Positions 43,676-54,168 of a stretch of DNA of 64,000 nt are shown here, piece by piece. The notes beneath the pieces were generated by a model. The model was not told the origin of the DNA, made no database searches, and worked only from the letters and a program-made list of their open reading frames with translations. The position numbers and the translations under genes were made by a program. The stretch comes from Aphelenchoides besseyi (lineage: Eukaryota > Nematoda > Chromadorea > Rhabditida > Aphelenchoididae), in assembly GCA_024699855.1 (NCBI GenBank), contig JAMPIQ010000001.1, positions 1,736,001 through 1,800,000 on the forward strand, read 5' to 3'. Numbering within the stretch: position 1 is the first letter of the stretch; each line of letters begins with the position of its first letter.

Positions 43676-45706
43676 TTAGAATTGTGGTTGCGGAACATTT
43701 GGCGGCGGGAGTCCGAATTGTTGAGTCGGTTGTTGCGAGTAAGTGGGCTGTGGAATCAGCTCCGATATTCCCAAATCACTCAACGATGGCATTGGTAGAT
43801 TGTTGAAAATTGGTGCTGGAATTGGAGGAGTGTTGAATTGACTTGCGGGCGGTTGACCATACGATGAAGCCGGTGGTGCGTAGGAAGCCGCTGGCATTGG
43901 TGGCATTTGATTTGGTTGCGATTCTTGACCATAAGACGAGGGTGGTACTGAGAAAAAACAATGAAAACAAACTCACTGATCTCTGATTACCTGGAAATTG
44001 TTGTGGAGGCATTGGCTGTCCGGCTGATGCATTGAAGGGCGCGTAAGAAGAAACTTGAGGTGGTGGTGGAGCGCCGTAAGCAAAGTATGGTTGATAGGTA
44101 GTCGCATTGATTGCCGTGCTACTTGGCGCCACATTTTGATTCTCGTACTGGCTAGTCGGTTGTGGTGGAAAATTCGAAGGCAATTCTGGAGCTTTTGTTT
44201 GTACCGATGGCGAATCAGGAGTCGGAATGAAATAATGCGGTGGTTGTTGTGGAACGGACACCGGAGGTTGAACATTCGGTTGACTCGTCGGTTGATTCCA
44301 TTGTCCGTAATTACTCACGGGTGGTTGAGGCGGACCATAAGCCGAAGATGCGTTAACAGTGTGCGACGGAACTGTTTCATTTGATGCAGTTGCGTAGAAC
44401 TCGCTCTTAATTGGTAAAGTATTAGCCGGTGCAGCTACAGTCTGCAAACGAAAGTTAATCACAAATCTGATTCCAAAAATCTTACTGGTGGATTGTATGG
44501 ATTGTTTTCATTTGATGCTGATGTCACATAGCTTCCATTTGTTGGATAAGATTGCTGAGGTGGAAATTGCGGTTCCCGATAGTTGTTGACATTTGCAGTC
44601 GAATCAGCAGGTTGTGGGACCGACGCTTGAGAGTTCGGTAAACTGACCAAAAACTCATTTGGATCAGGAAAATGTTTGTCAGATTTTGCATTGGATGCAG
44701 GTGGTTGATTGATTTGATCAATTTGTGGTATACCTGTGAAACCTGGCAACGCGACATTAGACGGAACTTTGGGTAGTTCCGTGGGTTTTGGTTGTTGAAG
44801 TTGTTGATTTGGAATCGGTTGAGTCGGTCGTGAACGATCGACACTAACCGGAATACGATGCAAATAACCGTAACCGATGTTACACTAAAAATAAGGTCTT
44901 TAGAAAGATTTCGTTCAACTTACTCCCAAACAGCCTTCACCACCCCACGTATCGTTCGGCACCAATGTAACCTGCAAAGTTGATATGAATTAAAACAAAC
45001 GCCCAAAAGAACTCACTTCACGAACGTTGTCTGAATCCACGTTGTAAACGTACAGTTTGACTTGTTTCCCAATGTTTGCTTGAACCAACGAAATAAGATC
45101 GTCGGCGTGTTGAAGAACTGATTCGGCACCCAAAATGTAGTCGCTCTCGCCAATCAATCCCGCCAACGCAGCCGGCGAATTCGATTCAACGGAAATCACG
45201 TGCCAAACATTCTGATTTGCTCCTTCGAACGAACAAAAACGAATCGAAACACCCAATATTCCCTGACCACCCCAATTGTTCGATGGAACAATTTGAGTTT
45301 GACGAACAGTTTGAGTTTTGCTAAAAACATAATGAAATCGCAGTAGAAGTAACTCACCTGTTGTAAACAGTCAACTCCAGAGGTCGATCGATGTTCTGCT
45401 TTAAAATCTCTTTGAAAGTCTCATCATCTTGATCCTAAAATAAAACATTTAATCCAAAGCTCACTATGTCACTTACAAGTCGTTTGGAATTCACAGCGAC
45501 TAGGAAGTCGAAATAAGCCTGAAATGTGAACCGTCGATTTTCCTGTACAATATAGTCCACATACCTCAAGTCCGGCCAAATGTCCTGGTGAATTTTCTTG
45601 AACCTGAATTTATAGTTAAGCAAACCTTAGAAGAATAATCACAACTTACACGAAGTACATGAAATCCAGAGGATCCTTCAATCGGCACACTCTCGCTATT
45701 TCCCAT
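43676..45706 (-). CDS. Golgi reassembly-stacking protein (GRASP55/65)
   Basis: Minus strand, ATG 45706: [20 protein letters not shown]. Gly2 is the expected myristoylation site. Two PDZ-like GRASP repeats follow: [13 protein letters not shown] with [14 protein letters not shown] and RPLELTVYN, then [42 protein letters not shown] and [15 protein letters not shown] with [20 protein letters not shown]. The rest is a long Pro/Gln/Asn-rich tail (43676-44860), as in GRASP proteins, which tether Golgi cisternae and are regulated by phosphorylation of this tail. Introns are short. The gene is divergent from CDC40 with 236 bp between the start codons and is followed by SMU1 249 bp downstream on the same strand. 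Confidence 0.94.
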
Positions 45707-45942
45707 CGTTTTGATTTAAACTGAAAGTTTTGAAGAGGTGAGCTAAAAAGCGGATTCCCAATCGACAACCCAACAAAACGCAACGTGTAACCCAACGAAT
45801 CACTTGTCACCGCTTCTGCTCAATCGATCTAACGCGCCTTTCAGACACTTTGTGTGCACAGAGATTTCACGTTCAAGGCGTCTATTTATCTTCAGTTTTC
45901 CAGCATTCCAGTAACATTCAAGCAACCTCAAAAGTTTGGGCA

Positions 45943-48059
45943 ATGGACGTTCTACAATCGTACGTTAATTCGGATTCGGACGAAGATGGAGAGATTACCA
46001 ACGAGCCTCGATCGTTGTTGCTTCCAGATTCTGGAGTCGAATTGGCACCTGCTCTTATTGGAACTGTCAAACCGACCTCGACGGTTGCTGTCTACGACCA
46101 GAATCGAGAAGTCAAATACAATCCCAAATACGATGAATTGTTTGGACCGGAGGTAATAATTTGAGTTTTTCTTGTTTGAAGCGTTAGTTTAGGCTGGACC
46201 CAGTAATCCATTTAAAACTGCACAGCAGCTGGCCAAGAAGAACATGTTGACTGGATTCGTCGAAGCCGCGAGTTTCAATGATTTTCATTTCGATCGTGCA
46301 ATGCGCTCATACGACACTCTCGGTTACGCTGAGAATCCAACCGCTCATTCAAGCACCCAATTTGTTGGAGATACGAAGAAAGCCAAAGCAGAGAAAGGAG
46401 TGAGTTTGTTCGAGTCGAAGAAAACTGGCGGTGAGAAGCGCAAACGAGTGACGAACTACGACTCATCCGATCTCGACAATTACACGGGACCATGGGCCAA
46501 GTACATCAACGAAGAGACGGTGGCGAAGCCGAGTCCTGAACTGCAAAAGGAAATGGACGAGATTGTCAGAAAACGGAAAATGCAATCGAAAGCCGGACGT
46601 AAAGCAGCTCTTGATGAAGAACAACTGCTCGAAGAAACAACAACACTTCACAGTAAGAAATTTCAATTAAAACTGATAGCAACAAATCTTTTCAGTCAAA
46701 GATAACGAAGATTATCAGGGACGATCGTTCATGCAAACTCCAATGTACACTGGCGCCAATTTACGTCCCGATTATGTTCCCGATCGCTGTTATCCACCAA
46801 CCAAACAGGCATTCACTTACAAAAGTCATACCAAAGCCATCAATACGATTCGATGGTTTCCAAAGAGTGCACACATGTTTTTGTCTGGTGCTATGGATTG
46901 TAAAGTGAGTTCCGTTTGGTGAATCTTCGAATCTCATTTTAACGTTTAGATTAAATTATGGGAGGTCTACGGGAATCGCAAGCTGATTCGAACGTAAGTT
47001 CAATAACGGATTTATTTGTATGGTTTGTTTAAGATATGTGGGCCATAAGATGCCGGTTCGTGATGTTTGCTTCAACAACGATGGAACCGAGTTTTTGTCT
47101 TCGTCGTTCGACAACTACATCAAGTTGTGGGACACTGAAACGGGTAAGAACGAGAAATTTGTGAACTCGATGGTTTCATTTAAATTTCAGGACAAGTGAA
47201 AAATCGATTTCATACTGGACATCGTGCCTATTGTCTTACTTATAATCCGGATGATGACAAACAGAACATCTTTCTTTCGGGAATGCAAAACAAAAAGATT
47301 ATTCAATGGGACACAAGAACCGGCGAAATCGAACAGGAGTACGATCGCCATCTTGGACCTGTCAACTCGATCACCTTCTTCGATAAGAATCGTCGTTTTT
47401 GTAGTACATCAGACGACAAATCGATTCGAATTTGGGAATGGTGAGTAGTCGAGTGTGAATCAATGGTTATCTTTGTCTTTAGGGGCATTCCGGTTGATAC
47501 AAAATTGATCCAAAATGCGGGAATGCACTCGATTCCGGTGATGGTAAAAGCACCTTCAGGTTCGTTTTTTGTTAAGGAAAGTTATTATGATCCTTTTAGA
47601 AAAATGGATCATCGGTCAGTCGATGGACAGCAAAATTGTTTTGTTCCAACTGGTCGACGACAAACTTCGTTTCGCTCGGCGAAAGAACTTCAGAGGTCAC
47701 AACGTTGCTGGTTATGCGTGTTCGCCGAGTTTTTCACCGGAAATGAGGTAATCAAACAACCATGAATATGTCTTTACGGAAACCTTGTTTTTAGCTTCTT
47801 GGCTTCTGGTGATTCCGAAGGAAAAGTTTTCATTTGGGATTGGAGGTAAATGGCATCTTAAAGATTAATTTTTCAACAAATTCTAGAACGCACAAAATTG
47901 TATCTCGGTGGAAAGCTCACGAAAACGTTTGTATTTCCGTTCTTTGGCATCCACACGAATCGTCGCGTTTAATCTCTGCAGGTTAGCGATTTGATGATGT
48001 CTACTCTGCTTAACAGTGATCTTTAGGATACGATGGAGAAATGAAAATGTGGATTTGAA
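45943..48059 (+). CDS. CDC40 / PRP17 pre-mRNA splicing factor
   Basis: Plus strand, ATG 45943 to TGA 48057-48059. The N-terminal part has [28 protein letters not shown] and [14 protein letters not shown], typical of PRP17, followed by [11 protein letters not shown]. Then [19 protein letters not shown]-like [19 protein letters not shown] and seven WD40 repeats ([90 protein letters not shown]). Full-length and intact. It acts in the second catalytic step of splicing. The ribosomal mL52-like gene follows 130 bp downstream on the same strand. Confidence 0.95.
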
Positions 48060-48189
48060 AAATGTTCTTTAAACTGAATAAACGTTATCTTACTGTTAAC
48101 TCTCAAGTTCTGTTTCGAATTTGTTCAGCATCAGAATTGATATATTAGCATTGGCGCAGTAGAAATCTTCTCAGTTTGTAAATTTGCAG

Positions 48190-48643
48190 ATGTCCAAAGT
48201 TCTATGCCGTAGACTCTTTGGAGCGGTGGCCGAAAACCGGAATGGAGCACTAAAGAAACCGAAAAACTATCGTTACCAGTGGTGGACCGAACCGTAAAAT
48301 AAAGCGAATAGAAGATTTACGACATTCGTTTCAGAATCTATGTTCAACCGATTCCTCACCCTCTGCAAGTTGGTCCCGACTTTTCGTTTCTCGACGGTCG
48401 CAAACCACGAATCACCAACTATCCCGAGTTTAAACGACGAGAAGAACAAGTTGAGTTGGGAGTAAGCGATTGAATGTGTTTATTACTCTAAATCGGTATG
48501 TTCAGGCACAAATCGTCAAATGTCTGAAGGAAGTGAATGAAGCCGAACGAATGTATTCGGAACGTAAACGAGAACAAGAAAAAGAAAGTCGGTATCGAGA
48601 AACGTGGACATTAAGTCAGAAAGGAAATTCTCAGTTTTCTTAG
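48190..48643 (+). CDS. Mitochondrial ribosomal protein mL52-like
   Basis: Exons 48190-48293, 48335-48461 and 48506-48643, about 122 residues. The short basic N-terminus (MSKVLCRRLFGAVAENRNG) fits a mitochondrial presequence. PLQVGPDFSFLDGRKP corresponds to the PDWSYADGRP block of MRPL52, and the C-terminal half is a long charged helix (EFKRREEQVELGAQIVKCLK, ERKREQEKESRYRET), also as in mL52. The ATG is preceded directly by TTTGCAG, an ideal trans-splice acceptor, and lies 130 bp after the CDC40 stop. Both facts suggest a downstream operon gene. Its stop is only 31 bp from the stop of the convergent sepiapterin reductase gene. Confidence 0.7.
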
Positions 48644-48674
48644 ATTGTTCTTTTGCGAAATAAAGAGTTTGGTT

Positions 48675-49680
48675 TTAATGATCAAAGTAATCGATTCGAC
48701 TTCCGGACTTGAAATCATTTGCTTCCAAGATCTTCACGAGACGATTTACTGTCTCGGTTGTGGTCAAAATGTTTCGATTGACTTCCGTTCCACCATCTCC
48801 ACGTATAGCGCTGCGAAGATCATCCGAGAACGTACTGCAAATCCTTTTCTTAAATTCGATCGATAGGACACACGAACCGATTAATAACATCTTGTCGCAT
48901 ATCAGTCTCGACGGGTCCCGGAGAATAACTCAGAACACGAACTGATGGATTCTCGACACTAAAACTGCGGAAGTAGCTCTCACGACTCGCTTTACCCACA
49001 GAGTACTAAAAATGGTGTCCGAAATCGAAAATAACCGACGAAAATACCTGCGTAAATGATGGAAATGCAGTTGTAGCAGCAACTAAAGGAGAACCTATTT
49101 GAGTTATGTGATAACTAAACTCACGCGAAGTGATGTCCACAACAAGCAACTTTGTCGATTCGTTGCTCAGACGCCCTTTAATCGTGTTGAAGATCATGTT
49201 GTTCAACAGAATCGTTGAAATCAAATTCGTTTGCAAATACGAGTGCCAATCGTCAGCAGAGTTTAATTCGTTGGCACGCTTGTGAATTGCCCCGAGAGTT
49301 CCGGCGTTGTGAGCAACAAGGAAAAGCGACGTTGAATCCGTTTGGTTAATCAGAAGTTCTTTGATTTTGTCCAAATAACTCGTATTCAATTGTGAAAGAT
49401 CGGCGGTCACCAATTCGACAGTAACTTTTGATTCTCTGAATTTCCCAGTCAAATCGGTCATTCGACAGAACTCACTTCAAAACCAAATCTCTGGTTTTCT
49501 CTAGTCCATCACTACTACGCGCAACGAGAATAAGCTTTGAGCCTTCAGCAAACTTTTTGGCAACTTGAACTGCAATTTCTCTGCCAATTCCTCTGCTTGC
49601 TCCTACAAAGTATGCGGTCAATGAGAGGTTGTCAGTTTACCTGTGATTATAGCAACGGTCTTGCAGTTAAGCACACTCAT
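48675..49680 (-). CDS. Sepiapterin reductase (short-chain dehydrogenase)
   Basis: Minus strand, ATG 49680: MSVLNCKTVAIITGASRGIGREIA carries the Rossmann glycine motif across an intron. ILVARSSDGLEK follows, then VTADLSQL, FLVAHNAGTLGAI (the NAG motif), LVVDITSREF, the catalytic Y-x3-K in YSVGKASRESYF, and VRVLSYSPGPVETDM. The C-terminal SGSRIDYFD matches the end of sepiapterin reductase, where a terminal Asp contacts the pterin. It makes tetrahydrobiopterin from sepiapterin with NADPH in the cytosol. Exons are separated by short introns. Starts 155 bp from the divergent dynactin-like gene. Confidence 0.88.
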
Positions 49681-49835
49681 AATGACAGTGAATAAGTAGC
49701 AAAACAACAATAGTTAATGGCATCAATGATTGAAGAGGCAGAGTTGTCACATAACTCATCTCTGACCGGCTGTTAAGTTCATTGTTCGGACAGAAAAACT
49801 GACTTGGTTTATAGTGATTTCTAATATTGTTCACG

Positions 49836-50437
49836 ATGTCGGAAGCACTATCGACGCTCGAGAAAAATGTCGAAGAATTTGAGTTGATTTTGACCGGAGG
49901 TCTGAATTTTACTGATACTCGACTGATCGATCGGATCAACGAAATTCGACATCAATTGAAGTGGCGATGTTTGAAAGGCGAATTGAGCGATGAGATTGTA
50001 AAACGTCCCATTGATCAGTTGATCTCTTTGTTGAATGTAATCAGAGACGTGAGTTTAAAAGGTTTCTTTGTTGTCTTAATTTGCAGAATTTAGCCGTCAG
50101 ATTTGCAAATCAACGAGAAGATTCGATCCATCGACGCACAAAGAGGACTCATTGAACGACGTTTGGACTTGCTAAAGGACATTGAGCATCTGAAAACAAA
50201 TTTCAAGGCCGAAGATCTTCAGAATGCCGAACGAATGGAAGAGAAATTGGATGAGTTGATCGTCTCGTTCAACGAAATTCACGAAAAGTTACGATTGTAT
50301 GTCCAATTTTCCATTGCTAAATGCTCATTTGTTTCAGGTTCTTGAACGATTTGGCAAACGAACAAGAGGAAATCGATCAACTTTTTCAAATAATCGAACA
50401 TCGTCTTCATAATCTGGAAAACACTTTCAACCAATGA
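49836..50437 (+). CDS. Dynactin p22/p24-like (DCTN3) coiled-coil protein
   Basis: ATG 49836. Three exons joined at 50048-50095 (48-nt intron ending AATTTAG) and about 50297-50338. Product about 170 residues, almost entirely coiled coil: MSEALSTLEKNVEEFELIL, RGLIERRLDLLKDIEHL, LHNLENTFNQ at the end. Length, the N-terminal L-x-x-L-E-x-x-V-x-x-L/F-E start and the helical make-up fit dynactin subunit 3, which sits in the dynactin shoulder. Sequence similarity is modest, so another short coiled-coil protein is possible. Shares a 155-bp divergent promoter with sepiapterin reductase. Confidence 0.5.
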
Positions 50438-50931
50438 GCTCGTCTTCTTCTCACTTCTCATAACTCAACAACATCTTTCTACCTTGTTGTTCGTTTCACG
50501 CTCTTCCCAGACTCCAAAGCCCTAAATTTCTTTGTATATCTATTTGTTGTCCTACTTTTGTTGTAGTTTCGTAAATCAATGAAATTTATCACAACTATTT
50601 TGTACAATCGTGAGCCAAAGAACGGGAAAATACGTTTGATGAAACAAAAACTTTTTCGAATTTCGTATGCGGATTATGAGCATAAAGAAAGAAACTTCAT
50701 TATATAATGAGAAGAGGTCAGAACGGAGCACGAGCATAGACCGGAACAATTATACCGGGTGAAGCGGTCAAGTTAAGTGGTTATGACACAACGAGAAAAT
50801 AAGGTTCTAATTTAAAATCGATAAATACGATCGATACTTAGTGAATGACGAGACAGTCGACCAAACCGCTGCCGACAAAATGCATAACAATCTTAGAATA
50901 TAGAAGTAAAGAGACCGACTGTACACGCACT
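50438..50931. other. Intergenic and FOXO copy 1 3' flank
   Basis: From about 50725 the sequence is similar to the 3' flank of FOXO copy 2 (GACCGGAACAATTATACCG at 50740 and at 56539; GATAAATACGATCGAT at 50820 and 56620). The duplicated block therefore extends past the stop codons, but with many differences. Confidence 0.6.
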
Positions 50932-52628
50932 TTACATTTCAAAACTGTTAGAAGAAGTTATGTATTGCTTCAATATGCCATCGACATCAAAATCGAAAGC
51001 GTTTATGCTCTCGAGATCCGATGGCAAATTGCTGTTGTTGGCAATCGAAGTTTGGCCATGAGGGTAGACGTTTGATTGCTGCATCGATGGCTGAGCGTAC
51101 TGCACGTCCTGGACCTGGATAACGTTGCGATCGCCCGTCCATTGGCCATGCGTGTTTGGTGGGTAGTTGCTGGATGTCTGCTGTTCGTAGTAGACACTGA
51201 AAATGGAGCGTAGAACTATTTTCACCGAAACAGAACACCTACCCACTGGTTTGTGGTTGAACGGGAAAATGTTGTTGGGGATAACTGTTGCCGCTGTTCT
51301 GTTGGACTGGAGCCTGCTGCGTATAACGAGGCTGTTGACTGGGCAGCAGTGGGTTCCGCAGCTGGCCGTTTCCACGAGCCACATTCAGCTCCTGATAGGG
51401 ATGCGAGTGTTGGAAGCTGTTGGCTTCTTGTTTCACGTAAGTCGGGGACACTAGAGTCGGTTGTTGTCGTTGATATCCACCGATTTGTTGTGGAGGATCC
51501 ATTGAAACAATTTTGGTGAAGTCGATATCTGTATCCAAACGAATTTGATCGGTTCGGTCAAGAAGTTCGGCGAAAATAGTTCCGGACTCTGAAGGCTGAC
51601 TCATTCCAGAGTTGCTCATAGGTTGCTGCAGTGGAGTAGACAATGAATATTTGGATTCTTCGTTGGCTGGTTCAAACACCGGGGAAATTTGTGAACCTCC
51701 AGGAGCCGAAATGTTGGATAGAGTGCGGGAACGGAATGTCGAGCAATAGTCAGAATCGTCGGCTTCATCTCGGACCTCGTAATTCTGATCGCTTTGCGGA
51801 AGAACACGAGTGGATCCGTGCATCTGCATTTCGACACGTTTTCGAGCTCCACGTCGTTTCTTCTCGAGGGCTTGCTGAAGTCAAGATAGTGATTCATCGT
51901 GTGATCTTTCCGCTCTCACCTTAGTGTTAGTGTCCATTGTTGAAGCACGTCGACGTGGATTACGTCCTGGTTTTGCGTCCGGATTAATTACCCACCATGA
52001 GGATTTTCCGGCTCCTTCATTTTGAACACGCATAAATCGACTGTGCAGGGACAAGTTGTGGCGAATCGAATTCTAAAAATGAAAGATTACAAGTTGAAAA
52101 ATACCTTTAGATTCTTTGGACAACTTGAATTGAAAACTTTAGTACCTTCCAACCAGCCGAATCTTCAGCTGATGATCGTTCATGGAAATAAGGAACGTTT
52201 TGCGTGAACCAGACGTAAATTTCGTTTAACCGAAGTCGCCCTTCAGGTGCGCTTTCAAGTGCTTTGATAATCAGCTCTGCATACGACTCTTCACCCCATG
52301 GATTCGCTTTTCTTTGGGCTTGTAAGTCGGTGTTTCGTCGTCGAGATCTTTTGGTTCGATTGGTTGAGTCCGTTGAAATGGACTGCGTATCGATATAGAA
52401 GGAATCAGCTGATGGCCCACTGCTATTTGGACTCCAGCCATTTTCAGCTCCGTTCTCAAGTACCCCAATACTCGGCAGTCGAGCAATCGAGCCGACGGGT
52501 GTAAAGACGGTGGACGGAGTCCCGATTCCCGACGAATCGTCCGCAGCTTCCGTATTCGATGGCCACGTACGGCATCGTAAACGAAACTCTGCCGGCGGCT
52601 CATCAATCAGGTCCATCGATTCGTCCAT
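50932..52628 (-). CDS. daf-16: FOXO copy 1, isoform with b-type forkhead half (daf-16b-like)
   Basis: An alternative first coding exon, 52146-52628 (161 codons, start [15 protein letters not shown]), lies between the a-type exons and the shared exons. It has its own AKT-type site RLRCRTWP and its own first half of the forkhead: [53 protein letters not shown], ending in phase 0 at a GTACTA donor. It joins the same [11 protein letters not shown] exon as the a-type. In C. elegans daf-16 the b isoform likewise has NPWGEE and SS-x-E-x-AAGWK, so the mutually exclusive pair is conserved. A CAG acceptor about 20 nt before the ATG could serve trans-splicing, and an independent promoter is likely in 52.65-53.19 kb. 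Confidence 0.92.
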
Positions 52629-54168
52629 TTGGAAGGACGAAAATCTGTTCAATGAAAGTCAGTAAACGACAACCGAAAGCAAAAACGCGGAACGAAATAC
52701 GTAACCGAATCCAAGTGGCAATGAAATCGAAAATTTTACTCATAAAAGAAATTGAGTCCAAATGTGACGCCAATGCAGCAGCCAAAGATAATTGGCGACG
52801 GGTCGTTCGAATGCGGGAAACGAGAGCTATGAACGAGTACGAGACGGGTGTCGAGAGAAAGCAAAATCGCACAGTTTTTGCCCCGACTGCAACTACGATT
52901 CCTCTTTTTGCTCATTCGACCTTTCGCCGCGTTCACTACGCACTTCCCCGTTTTCTTCTTTTATCCCGCGTTGATCCCTTTTCCCGACTGGGAGGGGTCA
53001 CAATTTGAAAACGCAGCCAACCGAGCGACTTTCTCTGTCCATTTCTCTTTCCGCAAGTGCCACAAACCGCCGCTTTTGGTCCCGATCGCAAATACGAAGC
53101 AAGCGAAATGAGGGCGACTTGCGGTCGGCCCTCAAGTCGAAAGAATTCGGTTATCCCTGCATGCCCTTAATTGTCCAAAAAAGAATCGAAAACAAACCTT
53201 CCAGCCGGCACTTGAATTCGAATCTCCTGTAAAAAATTATTTCATGAGTGATTGGTTAAATTTAATGTTACCTTTATCTCGGAAGAAAGGTACATTGGCT
53301 ACCATGTACTCGTAGACCTGTGATAAAGTCAATCGTTTTTCCGGAGAACTCAAGATTGCTTGAGTAATTAAATCAGCCTAAAGTAGCCGAGATTAAAATG
53401 ATAAACAAAGATCATTTACGTAAGACATGTTGCCCCAGGCATTTCGTCGAGTGGTCGATTTCTTTGACGAAAGAGGCGAATCACTACCGCCAATATCGCA
53501 GTAGTCGACAGCGGAAGACATACTAGAAGTTCGAGATTAGAAATGCGAATTTGACAACAAAAACCTTACTCATTGGCAAATTGACCGGGTGACGGAGTAC
53601 TTGAAGTATCCATTTCCGTTGGCTGACTCGATTGTAGAGGGGCAAGAAGTGGTGGAGGTTGAGAGGCATCGAGTTGTTCATGCAGATTCTCGTCTGAATC
53701 ATATAGTGAACCTTCTTCTACGATGCGTTCATGCATTAAAGGCGATGTCTGAGCATTGAGATCAAGATTTGGACGTCGTAAAGGCCAAGTGTTGCAACGA
53801 TCACGTGAAACTGGCTCCAAGGTATCGTCAGTTCCAGCGAACTGACCATCATTATAGACACCCGTAGCAAGTGCTTGCGGCAGACCTTTCAATTGGGAGT
53901 CTGTGGAATTACCAGAATCGTCAGAACATTGTAGACGAGTTCGACTGGACGAAATGCTTGAGGTAGTGGAGGAATCAGTTGTGTGCACTCCAAATGCGGT
54001 ATTTGAAGACGATGCGTATGCTGAATTAAAGAACAAACCACAGTTGCTCATTGCTGGAGTAAAGTTGTGAACCGTAGGGTTAGAACCTGAACTGCAGGGC
54101 AATAAACGAACACCGGAAGCCGAATTTGGAGTTTGATGTGTTTGATCGTAACCCATTAATGAGCTCAT
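50932..54168 (-). CDS. daf-16: FOXO transcription factor, copy 1, isoform with a-type forkhead half (daf-16a-like)
   Basis: Exons (minus): 53570-54168, 53420-53522, 53272-53377, a 29-nt exon 53198-53226, then shared exons 51920-52072, 51243-51874 and 50932-51196. The start ATG at 54168 ([19 protein letters not shown]) leads to the first AKT-type site [26 protein letters not shown] begins the forkhead, with [36 protein letters not shown] and [20 protein letters not shown], then [18 protein letters not shown]. Then come the second AKT site (PRRRAST), the third (FRSRTLSN), DRTDQIRLD and the C-terminal FDVDGILKQ. This is the daf-16 layout. It would be a nuclear activator kept cytosolic by insulin/AKT signalling. 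The long first exon has many Ser/Thr. No damage is seen. Confidence 0.93.
50987..51495 (-). repeat. Conversion tract 1, copy 1 side (identical to 56781-57289)
   Basis: 509 bp read base for base the same as 56781-57289 (constant offset 5794), covering most of the last exon, the 46-bp intron 51197-51242 and the 3' part of the preceding exon. Identity stops sharply on both sides. Confidence 0.9.
51693..51959 (-). repeat. Conversion tract 2, copy 1 side (identical to 57481-57747)
   Basis: 267 bp identical to 57481-57747 (offset 5788), covering the 5' part of the large exon, the intron 51875-51919 and the end of the forkhead exon. The offset change of 6 bp is explained by a two-codon length difference in the diverged stretch between the tracts. 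Confidence 0.9.

Noticed and set aside
51203..51519. Plus-strand frames shared by both FOXO copies
   Set aside because: They are antisense to the FOXO exons and repeat only because the loci are identical there.
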